64,000 bases of DNA from JAJCYX01 sp965243825. GTDB taxonomy: Bacteria; Chloroflexota; Dehalococcoidia; Lucifugimonadales; Lucifugimonadaceae. The translations under genes were made by a program, and so were the position numbers. Of the stretch, positions 1-7,350 are shown in pieces; within the stretch, counting starts at the first letter, position 1; each line of letters opens with the position of its first letter. The notes beneath the pieces were generated by a model. It was not told the origin of the DNA and searched no databases. It saw only the letters and a list, made by a program, of their open reading frames with translations. The stretch covers positions 3,162,001 through 3,226,000 of the forward strand of contig CBDEVT010000001.1 of the NCBI GenBank assembly GCA_965243825.1. The letters are read 5' to 3'.

Positions 1-592
1 CTGCGTGCATGAGCATGTTTTCCATTGTCAGCGGTGACACACCGGCACTCGGTGGCCAGCCTATTGACGGGAACTTTTTACGAGATTCAGTTCTGGCCTC
101 GTAGCTCTCATAAGACCACATGTGCATCCACTTGTTGAGTCCGCCAATTTCTGAATACCAGATTCCAACCGGCTCTGAGAGTTCCATGCGAGCTTCGATC
201 TTAGGAGCCCATGCGTCGATCACTTTTGGAATGGTGTTCGGCGGATACGTGTAGGACCTGAGTTCAAACAGGGGTCCTATGTTGCGTGTTATATCAAGCT
301 TCGGCAGGAAGGGCGCGAGCAGGCAGATATCTGACTGTTGCCGGACCATGACGCTCGCATTGTCGGGAGGCCATATACCGTCTTTGACAACCTGTGCGCG
401 GACTTCGGTCCTCTCGTTCAGATCCTCGTACTGCCAGATGTGCATTACCCGGTTTAACGGACCTACCTCTGTATAGAAGAATCCGACTAACGGTGAATAC
501 TCCACGCGTTTTTCAATCAGTTCGCCGGTCTTCCGCAAGAACTCCGGAACACCTCCGGCAACAAGATCGTAGGTACGTATTTCGTGGATCAT
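1..592 (-). CDS. NIPSNAP family protein, 3' end cut by window edge
   Basis: Reading the minus strand from the ATG at 592 gives 197 codons open to the window edge, so the C-terminus lies outside. The start MIHEIRTYDL and the later segment FELRSYTYPP are the two paired beta-strand openings typical of the tandem ferredoxin-like (dimeric alpha/beta barrel) NIPSNAP fold. HIWQYEDLNERTEVR and HMWSYESYEART are the matching second halves, so two NIPSNAP repeats are present at about residues 1-100 and 108-197. The family is small, cytoplasmic and of poorly defined biochemical role. In bacteria it often sits in catabolic clusters. A purine-rich stretch (GAGGACCCGG) precedes the ATG. No operon partner is visible; the next gene is divergent. 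Confidence 0.85.
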   Translation of the reverse strand, partial: MIHEIRTYDLVAGGVPEFLRKTGELIEKRVEYSPLVGFFYTEVGPLNRVMHIWQYEDLNERTEVRAQVVKDGIWPPDNASVMVRQQSDICLLAPFLPKLDITRNIGPLFELRSYTYPPNTIPKVIDAWAPKIEARMELSEPVGIWYSEIGGLNKWMHMWSYESYEARTESRKKFPSIGWPPSAGVSPLTMENMLMHA

Positions 593-811
593 TCCGGGTC
601 CTCTACTGAGCTGGCGAGACTTGCGTGTTGAGTTTCACTCGGAAGGGTACACGCTTGCCAGTCATCCAGCTTCCAGGCCACCATCTTTCACAACTGGATC
701 GATCTGTTAAGAATCCCGTAATCATATTCACCCGGCTGTCACTTCTCGTCATCAGTATGAAATCCCGGACACCGCGATGCGCGGGTCTGAAAGACGACAA
801 GGAAGGCCTAA

Positions 812-2131
812 ATGCGAATACCGAAATGGAGAAGTCTTGCTGGCCTGGCCGGCGGGACAGCGATGATCGCAGCAGTAGCCTGCAGTTCATCGCCTGAAGA
901 GGCGGACTTTACTGTCCGCATCGAGAATATCTCGCCAGCATACGATTTCGTTGCGAGCGGCGTGGCCGGTGACGGACCTGCCGGGCCGGGTGGAAATTTC
1001 ACGTTCGAGTTTGATGCCGCACCCGGACAGTCGCTTTCGTTCGCAACCATGTTTGTGCCATCGAACGACTTCTTTTACGCCCCGGGTGAATCTGGCATCG
1101 CGCTCTACGACACCTCTGGCAACCCTGTTACCGGCGATGTGACAGACCAGGTGAGCCTGTGGGATGCGGGCACAGAAGCAGACCAGGAACTTGGCGCCGG
1201 ATCCGAGCAACCGCTGATAGGTGGACCAGAACCCAGCACGCCCGATTCTGACAACACAGTCCGACCTGCTGCTGATGCAGATGGCAACCTGCCTGAGGTC
1301 AGCGATGTGGTGAACGTCACGCTCGAGTCTCTCGGCGGTACAAAGTTCAGAGCCACGATCAACAACGTCTCAACTGAGTCAACACTTCAGATCGCAAGCG
1401 GTGGAGAATCTGCAATCCCCTTGACACCTGCTGTCTGGGTTGTTCATTCAGGCACGGCCCCACTGTTCACGGTCGGGCAGCCCGACCGAGGTGAGGGCCT
1501 CGAAGCAGTTGCGGAGACCGGCGGAGCCGATGCTCTTGTCGCTTCGGTCACAGCCAAGACAGGCATCACATCGCCCCTGGCACCAGGTGCTTTCGTGATT
1601 CACACATCGGAGAACCCGATCTTTACCCAGGGCCAGGTCGACCGCGGCCAGGGTCTTGAAGGTCTCGCTGAGGACGGTGGTGGTGACACGCTCGCCGCCA
1701 GCCTGGACGGTGAAGATGGCATCAGTTCTACGGGCGCATTCGCCGTGACAGGTAACACGGGTGCAGGTGGTCCTGCCCTGCCAAGTGACTCATACACATT
1801 CACCTTCAGTGCTGAAGAAGGCGACAGCCTCTCATTCGCCACAATGTGGGTCCAATCGAACGACCTGTTCTTCGCACCATCCGGTGGAGGAATCAGTCTG
1901 TTCAGTTCAAACGGGACACCGCTTTCGGGTGACATCACAGGACAACTCGGCCTGTGGGACGCTGGAACTGAAGTAAACGAGGCACCCGGTGTCGGACCAA
2001 ACCAGGCACCGAGACAGTCGGCTGCAGGTGCAGGTACCCAGGAAACTGGGGCTGTCCAGCCTGTGTCTGACGGCTACAACTACCCGGCACCAAACTCGGT
2101 GATCCGTGTAACGATCACGCCTTCTTCGTAG
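812..2131 (+). CDS. Lipoprotein with duplicated spondin-N-like domain
   Basis: The 439-residue product starts at an ATG preceded by AAGGAAGG. It has an n-region (RIPKWR), a hydrophobic stretch and a lipobox ending at Cys24 (AVAC), so it should be a membrane-anchored exported lipoprotein. The mature part carries two copies of a spondin-N-like module, recognised by FTVRIENIS, SLSFATMFVPSNDFFYAP (about residues 70-90) and SLSFATMWVQSNDLFFAP (about 340-360), each followed by a G-I-x-L-[YF] strand and a LWDAGTE motif. The segments resembling HSGTAPLFTVGQ and HTSENPIFTQGQ in the middle are also paired. Spondin-N proteins bind metal and are thought to act in adhesion or extracellular matrix. The exact role here is unknown. 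The gene is apparently monocistronic, followed by a stem-loop at 2151. Confidence 0.8.
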   Translation: MRIPKWRSLAGLAGGTAMIAAVACSSSPEEADFTVRIENISPAYDFVASGVAGDGPAGPGGNFTFEFDAAPGQSLSFATMFVPSNDFFYAPGESGIALYDTSGNPVTGDVTDQVSLWDAGTEADQELGAGSEQPLIGGPEPSTPDSDNTVRPAADADGNLPEVSDVVNVTLESLGGTKFRATINNVSTESTLQIASGGESAIPLTPAVWVVHSGTAPLFTVGQPDRGEGLEAVAETGGADALVASVTAKTGITSPLAPGAFVIHTSENPIFTQGQVDRGQGLEGLAEDGGGDTLAASLDGEDGISSTGAFAVTGNTGAGGPALPSDSYTFTFSAEEGDSLSFATMWVQSNDLFFAPSGGGISLFSSNGTPLSGDITGQLGLWDAGTEVNEAPGVGPNQAPRQSAAGAGTQETGAVQPVSDGYNYPAPNSVIRVTITPSS

Positions 2132-2150
2132 CACCCTCCTCGCTGCTGCC

Positions 2151-2182
2151 CGCCCGGTATCCGATAATTCGGGTGCCGGGCG
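2151..2182 (+). terminator. Stem-loop after spondin lipoprotein
   Basis: A 14-bp stem (CGCCCGGTATCCGA against TCGGGTGCCGGGCG, with two G-U pairs) closes a TAAT loop 20 bp after the stop codon. There is no U-tract, so it may be a weak or factor-assisted terminator or an mRNA 3'-end stabiliser. Confidence 0.55.
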
Positions 2183-2229
2183 AGGCGCGGTGCGCGGGGT
2201 AACCATATGAGACGATACGAATCAAACAT

Positions 2230-2985
2230 ATGATGAGCCAAGTGATTGTCGAAGATCGTAGTCATGTATATCGCTCAACGCGGAGGGATCTCCTGAACGC
2301 TGCTAAAAAAGTGCTTGTGGTTGAAGACGAGGCCAACGTTGCCGAGGTTGTCTCCCGCTATCTTCAAAGGGATGGTTACGACACTACGGTCGTGAGAGAC
2401 GGTGAGTCAGCACTTGAAGTCATGCGGACGCAGGGTGCTGACCTGCTCGTACTCGACTTGATGCTGCCAGGTGTGGATGGCTTGACCATCGCCAAGACCT
2501 TGCGGGAGTCCGGCGACAACACACCAATCGTGATGTTGACAGCGAAAGATCGAGAATCGGACATCGTGCTCGGTCTCGGACTGGGCGCAGACGACTACAT
2601 GAGAAAGCCGTTCTCACCAGCCGAGCTTGTCGCCAGAGTGCAGGCTGTCCTACGGCGCCACACTGACACGGCACCGCAGAGCGGGCCGATAATTCGAAGT
2701 GGCGACCTGGTTGTTTCTGTCGAAAAGCGCTCAGTCACTGTAGATGGCAAAGAGGTTCAACTTACTGCCAAAGAGTTTGACCTACTTCATTTCATGGCAT
2801 CAAACCGCGAACGTGTTTATACGCGGGATCAACTTCTGACACAGGTTTGGGACTACAGCTACATTGGCGATACCAGCACCGTGACTGTGCATATCCGCAG
2901 GCTACGTTCAAAGATCGAGCAGAACCCGGAGAAACCGCGGCATATCAAGACCGTCTGGGGCGTCGGATACAAATTTGAGGACTGA
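2230..2985 (+). CDS. OmpR/PhoB-family response regulator
   Basis: The protein has 251 residues. A receiver domain starts with KKVLVVEDE (about residue 26), with the acidic pair in VVEDE, the phosphoacceptor Asp76 in LVLDLMLPG, a conserved Thr in MLTA and Lys in MRKPF. A winged-helix Trans_reg_C domain follows, with LTAKEFDLLHFMA and the recognition helix and wing TVTVHIRRLRSKIE...TVWGVGYKF. It is a DNA-binding transcription regulator controlled by the histidine kinase just downstream (6 bp to ATG 2991). No good Shine-Dalgarno is visible at 2230, and the extra 25 residues before the receiver make a later start possible. Confidence 0.93.
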   Translation: MMSQVIVEDRSHVYRSTRRDLLNAAKKVLVVEDEANVAEVVSRYLQRDGYDTTVVRDGESALEVMRTQGADLLVLDLMLPGVDGLTIAKTLRESGDNTPIVMLTAKDRESDIVLGLGLGADDYMRKPFSPAELVARVQAVLRRHTDTAPQSGPIIRSGDLVVSVEKRSVTVDGKEVQLTAKEFDLLHFMASNRERVYTRDQLLTQVWDYSYIGDTSTVTVHIRRLRSKIEQNPEKPRHIKTVWGVGYKFED

Positions 2986-2990
2986 CCGGC

Positions 2991-3112
2991 ATGGGCATTG
3001 CCAAAAACGAACAGACAGGCCGGAGTGAGAGCGGCACCGTGAACAGGCGGCAACTTCGTGAAACCCTGCTACTGGCCGCAGCGGTGTTATCGCGATAGTA
3101 CTTTCCGTAGTC
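2991..3112 (+). other. Out-of-frame N-terminus of the adjacent histidine kinase
   Basis: An ATG 6 bp after the regulator stop opens a reading frame (MGIAKNEQTGRSESG...) that stops at the TAG at 3096. Its hydrophobic end LLLAAAV continues as AIVLSVVML in the frame of the kinase. One missing base near 3083-3088 would join the two into a normal first transmembrane helix. This could be a true frameshift mutation or a sequencing/assembly error. Confidence 0.6.
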
Positions 3113-4291
3113 ATGCTCTCACCTCCTGGTGGTGAGTTAGCCGGGCTTATCGGATACCTCGTAGTTGGAATCATTGCGACGGTGCTGCTGACAGAGCTGC
3201 TCGTTCGCAACAACAGGCTTTTCGGCTCTCTGAGGTTGCGACCGCGACTGATTGTCGCCATAGGTTTCGCAACACTGCTTGGACTAATCAACATCGTTGC
3301 GCTTTCGGCCTTCATGTTCGTCAACACAGGCCACGATTTGCCTATGCTGCTCGCAATCGTCGTGTTTTCAGGCGGTATTTCGATCTACGTTGCATACCGG
3401 GTGGCCGAGAGGGTTTCCGGTTCGATGGAAACACTGGAACAAGGCGTCGAACGAGTCAGTGGTGGAGAGTTTTCTGCGAGGGTGCCTGAATCAGGCCATG
3501 ATGAAGTCAGTGATGTTTCCCGTTCATTCAATGAGATGGCGCGCCGGCTCGACGAGGCCCAGGCTCGGCAACTTAGGCTTGAGGAAGAACGCAAACAGTT
3601 CACGGCGGCGATATCACATGACCTGAGGACTCCTCTTTCATCGGCACGAGTGATGCTTGAGGCGATCAGGGACCGGGTTGTAGACGGACCTGAGGAGCGA
3701 GAGGACTACATCAGAAGAACCCTTGTTGAGATCGGTAATCTCTCAGAACTGGTCGACGACCTGTTCGAACTATCACTGATTGACGCTGGCGCCCTGAAAC
3801 TTGATATGAGGCCAACGCCACTTCAAGAATTGATCCTTGAAAGCGTCGAAGGACTGAGCGCTGCCGCCAAGAGCAAAGGACTCGATCTGAACATCGACGT
3901 CGCGGAGGATCTTGGTACCGTTGTTGTTGACGGCCTGCGAGTCCGCCGGGCGCTTATGAACCTCGTGCAGAACGCCATTCGGCACACGCCCGCAGATGGC
4001 ACGGTCACCGTGTCTGCATCCGATTCCGGTGACGAGATCAAGGTCGAAGTGCGAGATTCCGGAGAGGGAATAGCAGAAGAGGATCTTCCTCACATCTGGA
4101 CCCGGTCCTACCGTGTCGATCCATCCAGAACCCGAGACGTCAATGGCCTGCAGCAGACCGGTCTTGGTCTTTCGATAACTCGCGCCATCATAGAGTTGCA
4201 CGGCGGCTGGGTTTCGGCTTCAAGTCGATATGGTGAGGGTTCGGAGTTCACGTTCGCACTCCCCAAACGGGTGGCTACAGCCAGCGCCTGA
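3113..4291 (+). CDS. Sensor histidine kinase (HAMP-HisKA-HATPase_c), 5' end frameshifted
   Basis: This is the in-frame part of a membrane histidine kinase partnered with the regulator ending at 2985. It shows hydrophobic segments (LIGYLVVGIIATVLLTELL, LIVAIGFATLLGLINIVAL and a third around residues 75-95). A HAMP linker runs from about 100 (RVAERVSGSMETLEQGVERV), then comes the HisKA motif ISHDLRTPLSS with the phosphorylated His. The ATPase has the N box LMNLVQNAIRH, the G1 box VRDSGEGI and the G2 box QTGLGLS. The ATG at 3113 is not the likely original start: a frame from ATG 2991 supplies the missing N-terminus and first membrane helix if one base is restored near 3085. The short sensor suggests detection of a membrane or intramembrane signal. 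It converges on the next kinase gene with 25 bp between stops. Confidence 0.88.
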   Translation: MLSPPGGELAGLIGYLVVGIIATVLLTELLVRNNRLFGSLRLRPRLIVAIGFATLLGLINIVALSAFMFVNTGHDLPMLLAIVVFSGGISIYVAYRVAERVSGSMETLEQGVERVSGGEFSARVPESGHDEVSDVSRSFNEMARRLDEAQARQLRLEEERKQFTAAISHDLRTPLSSARVMLEAIRDRVVDGPEEREDYIRRTLVEIGNLSELVDDLFELSLIDAGALKLDMRPTPLQELILESVEGLSAAAKSKGLDLNIDVAEDLGTVVVDGLRVRRALMNLVQNAIRHTPADGTVTVSASDSGDEIKVEVRDSGEGIAEEDLPHIWTRSYRVDPSRTRDVNGLQQTGLGLSITRAIIELHGGWVSASSRYGEGSEFTFALPKRVATASA

Positions 4292-4316
4292 TTTCGCTGG
4301 CTACAACACCTGCCAA

Positions 4317-5639
4317 CTAGACGGCGCGTTGCAAGGTGATGGTAGCTGTGGTGCCAGAATCGGGGTCGCTCCTGAGACTTAGCTCGCCCTTGACGATCTC
4401 CGTCGCCCGGCGTGCGATCGCCAGCCCTAGACCCGCACCACCTGTCTGCCTGCTCCGTGCCTTGTCCACCCTGTAAAACCTGTCGAATACTCGCTCCAGG
4501 TGCTCTTGAGGAATACCCGGTCCTGTGTCCTTTATTCGGACAGAAGTCGTGGTGCGATCGGCGACTAGTTCGACCCTCACCGACCCTTGATCGCGGTTGT
4601 ACTTAATCGCGTTGTCCAGGAGCGAAAGGATAACCAGGCGAATCAACACTGCGTCGCCACGTACTGAAACCGATTCATCGGCGAGGTGCGATTCGAGCGT
4701 GATTCCTCTAGCTTTGGCGAGAACCTCTGCCGCTTCGCATGTCTCTTGGACAGTTGCAGAAAGGTCCACGACTTCGGTGCCAAGCTTAGATTCGTCGAAG
4801 TCCAGTTTTGCCATGTCCAGCAACTTGGTTACAAGTGCTGCCAGGTAGGTGCCTTCGGTGCGGATCCCAGTCAGCAGCTCCCTGTCTGGTTCAGGCAAAC
4901 TGGAGCTGTCCATATCCAGCGCCTCTGCATTTGCGCTGATGATGGCCAGTGGAGTGCGCAGCTCATGGGCAGCATCGGCGACAAACGCCTTCTGACGCTC
5001 CATGGCCACGTTCACTGGTCGCATGGTACGACCGGTGAGAACATAGGCCGTTCCGGCGGCGAAAACTAGACCCGCACCACCCACAGCGAGCAGCACGTTG
5101 CGCAGTGTGTTTACGATCTGTTCCTGCGCCTGGCGAGACTCGGACACCTGTACTGCCGCAACCACATCACCTGCAGGATTAACAATCGGTTGCGTGACTA
5201 CTCTGAGAGGGACCCCATCAAGGATCTTGGTAGATATCGTCCGTGCACCGGCAAGCGCTTCATCAACTTCGCTGGTGAATTCGATGCCCTCCGGATCATC
5301 AAATACCGGAACTATGACGGCGCCGCTGAGGCCGAATACGGCGAACTCCACCGGCGGATCTCTGCGAGCGAAATCTCGCAGATCGACAGTCCCAAGAGTC
5401 GCCGTTGTTCCATTGGTCCGGCCCGGTCGAATCGGGAAAGGACGACCGTCAACCGCAACCGTACCGGTCCGCGTAGCGTTGCGCTGAACAGATTCAGCGA
5501 TTTCGATCAGATCACGATCTGCGTTCTGGGTGATCACCCGTTTCGCAGCGAAGTAGGCCGCAAAGAGCAACGCAACTACGACGACTGCCACGACCAGTAC
5601 GTTCGTGATGGTCATAGTCAGCCTGACTCGTCCGAGCAT
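4317..5639 (-). CDS. Sensor histidine kinase with periplasmic sensor domain
   Basis: The 440-residue kinase starts with a transmembrane helix (VLVVAVVVVALLFAAYFAA). An extracytoplasmic region of about 130 residues follows, then a second helix (VLLAVGGAGLVFAAGTAYVL), a short linker and the HisKA box AAHELRTPLAII with the phosphoacceptor His. The HATPase domain has SLLDNAIKYN, IKDTGPGIP and GAGLGLAIA. The start codon lies 2 nt after the stop of its response regulator, so the pair is one operon. The position next to the divergently transcribed efflux operon at 6468 suggests it senses an envelope-active compound. That is inference from context. Confidence 0.93.
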   Translation of the reverse strand: MLGRVRLTMTITNVLVVAVVVVALLFAAYFAAKRVITQNADRDLIEIAESVQRNATRTGTVAVDGRPFPIRPGRTNGTTATLGTVDLRDFARRDPPVEFAVFGLSGAVIVPVFDDPEGIEFTSEVDEALAGARTISTKILDGVPLRVVTQPIVNPAGDVVAAVQVSESRQAQEQIVNTLRNVLLAVGGAGLVFAAGTAYVLTGRTMRPVNVAMERQKAFVADAAHELRTPLAIISANAEALDMDSSSLPEPDRELLTGIRTEGTYLAALVTKLLDMAKLDFDESKLGTEVVDLSATVQETCEAAEVLAKARGITLESHLADESVSVRGDAVLIRLVILSLLDNAIKYNRDQGSVRVELVADRTTTSVRIKDTGPGIPQEHLERVFDRFYRVDKARSRQTGGAGLGLAIARRATEIVKGELSLRSDPDSGTTATITLQRAV

Positions 5640-5641
5640 AA

Positions 5642-6316
5642 CTACCCGCCTCCCAACGCGTAGCCGTAGCCACGTACAGTACGAATCAGTTGCCGCCCCT
5701 CACCAGCATCTATTTTGCGTCGGAGGTAGTGCACATAGGTATCAACGACGTTCGATTCACCGTCATAGTCGAGACCCCAGACCTCATCGAGAATTCTTGA
5801 ACGACTGAGAACATGAGTTGCGTTGCGGGCCAGGAACTCCAGCAACTTGAATTCGGTTGTGGTTAGTTCAACACGGCGGTCTCCTCGACGCGCTGAGTGT
5901 CGAAGCAGGTCAACTTCAAGATCATCAAATTTGATCTTCGGCTCAGTGGAGTCACCATTTTGCCTCCGCCCTAACGCCCTCACCCTCGCAAGCAGCTCCT
6001 TGAAGGCGAACGGCTTGCCAAGGTAGTCGTCGGCACCCGAGTCAAGTCCGGTTACTCGATCATCCACATCGCTTAGTGCAGTCAACATCAGCACAGGCGT
6101 TGTGACTCCAGCAGCACGAATAGCGCGGCACACCTGGATTCCATCTAGCCCGGGCAGCAACACGTCGAGAACAACCACATCGTGTTCACCTGAGACCGCC
6201 TGTGATAGGCCTGTAGGCCCATCTCCAGCTTCTTCAACGAGGTATCCCTCGCGCTCAAAAACACGGTGCATGGTCTGACGAATCTGCGGTTCGTCTTCAA
6301 CGATTAGTACGCGCAT
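5642..6316 (-). CDS. OmpR-family response regulator
   Basis: The protein is 224 residues from the ATG at 6316, chosen because MRVLIVEDE is the normal receiver start and the upstream extension to 6367 is not conserved in character. The receiver carries the phosphoacceptor Asp51 (VVVLDVLLPG) and KPF. The C-terminal winged helix has LTTTEFKLLEFLA and VDTYVHYLRRKID...TVRGYGYAL. It is co-transcribed with the kinase ending at 4317. It is divergent from the lipoprotein/efflux operon, the usual geometry for a regulator controlling its neighbour. Confidence 0.93.
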   Translation of the reverse strand: MRVLIVEDEPQIRQTMHRVFEREGYLVEEAGDGPTGLSQAVSGEHDVVVLDVLLPGLDGIQVCRAIRAAGVTTPVLMLTALSDVDDRVTGLDSGADDYLGKPFAFKELLARVRALGRRQNGDSTEPKIKFDDLEVDLLRHSARRGDRRVELTTTEFKLLEFLARNATHVLSRSRILDEVWGLDYDGESNVVDTYVHYLRRKIDAGEGRQLIRTVRGYGYALGGG

Positions 6317-6348
6317 AACTATTCGATTCTCGCGCTCGCATGTCCAGA

Positions 6349-6410
6349 AAGTATTAGAAGTTTCCAATGCTTCTCAAAAGGCGGCTGAATAGTGCTGAGC
6401 AAGTATTAGA
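6349..6410. promoter_or_regulatory. Directly repeated AAGTATTAGA in divergent promoter region
   Basis: The 10-mer AAGTATTAGA occurs at 6349-6358 and again at 6401-6410, in the 151-bp space between the response-regulator gene and the efflux lipoprotein gene. The 52-bp offset is about five helical turns, so both copies face the same side of the DNA. This fits a regulator binding site but is only sequence-level evidence. Confidence 0.3.
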
Positions 6411-6467
6411 CGGTTGAGTTCTTTTTCGCCTCCAAAACAGGTCACCAGCAGATCGGAACAAATCCCG

Positions 6468-7340
6468 GTGAACAAAAAAACTCTCAATTTGTTGGCCATC
6501 ACTGTGTGTATGACGTTATTCGCAGTGGCTTGTGGCACAGATACGGACACAGTCAATCTGCCGGCCTCGGAAAGTCCGGCTTCTCAGAACATCGATGAGG
6601 ACGGCGGAACGGTGAACGTAGGTGCCGAAAGTGATAGCCAACCTGTCAGTGCCTCTGGAGGCCTGAATCCTGAATGCGTTCAGCTTGTACTTGGAAGAGA
6701 AGTGACTGACTTCACGGATATCACAGAGGCTGAACGTACCCGAGTGTTTGCTGAATGCAGCGGCTCGGGCGAGCGCGGTTCTAATCGAGTCGCAGCAGGC
6801 TTCGACCAGTCCTGTATCGACGGAGTAACGGGAGAAGCCGGCAAAGTCTTCGGTGACCTCACTCCTGAGCAGAGACAAACTGTCTTCGCCGAATGTGGCG
6901 GAGCATCACGAATTCCGTTCGGAGGACTGACCACCGGAGGAATTCGACCTGGCGGCACTTTCACACCGGGCGACTTCGGCTCCTTTCAAATCGATTCCGA
7001 ATGCATTGAGGATGCACTCGGTGCCCCGCTAGATGAATCCGGTGGACTGGCCGAGCTGACTCCAGAGCAACGAGAACTGATCAGTGAGTGCCTTCCGAGC
7101 CCCGCCCAAGGCACGACATCAGGGAGTCTTTCGATTCCTGGTGGAACAGCCGGAGGCGCGGGTCAACTATTCGAAAGTGAATGCGCTGAGGGAGTTCTGG
7201 GAGAGGCGGCCGGCGATCCATCACAGCTAACACAGGCGCAATTGCAATCTGTGCTTTTTGAATGCGGTGCGTCCCTGCGCGGAGAACGGAATGGCGATCG
7301 CGCAAGATCGGGCAGCAGTCAGGCCTCTCCAGCCAACTAA
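6468..7340 (+). CDS. Lipoprotein with four Cys-bracketed repeats, first gene of efflux operon
   Basis: I take the GTG at 6468 as start because it gives a compact lipoprotein signal (NKKTLNLLAITVCMTLF) with lipobox AVAC at Cys22. The mature part has four imperfect repeats of about 30-35 residues, each opening with [EP/D]-[SE]-C-[VIA]-x(3)-[LVT]-G and closing with an L-T-x-[EAQ]-[QEA]-[RL]-x(3)-[VFIL]-x-E-C helix: ECVQLVLG...VFAEC, SCIDGVTG...VFAEC, ECIEDALG...LISEC and ECAEGVLG...VLFEC. The paired Cys in every repeat suggest one disulfide per repeat outside the membrane. I do not recognise a named family. Its position directly before the MacA/MacB-type genes suggests an accessory or substrate-binding role in export. 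Confidence 0.75.
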   Translation: MNKKTLNLLAITVCMTLFAVACGTDTDTVNLPASESPASQNIDEDGGTVNVGAESDSQPVSASGGLNPECVQLVLGREVTDFTDITEAERTRVFAECSGSGERGSNRVAAGFDQSCIDGVTGEAGKVFGDLTPEQRQTVFAECGGASRIPFGGLTTGGIRPGGTFTPGDFGSFQIDSECIEDALGAPLDESGGLAELTPEQRELISECLPSPAQGTTSGSLSIPGGTAGGAGQLFESECAEGVLGEAAGDPSQLTQAQLQSVLFECGASLRGERNGDRARSGSSQASPAN

Positions 7341-7350
7341 GGAAATCGAG

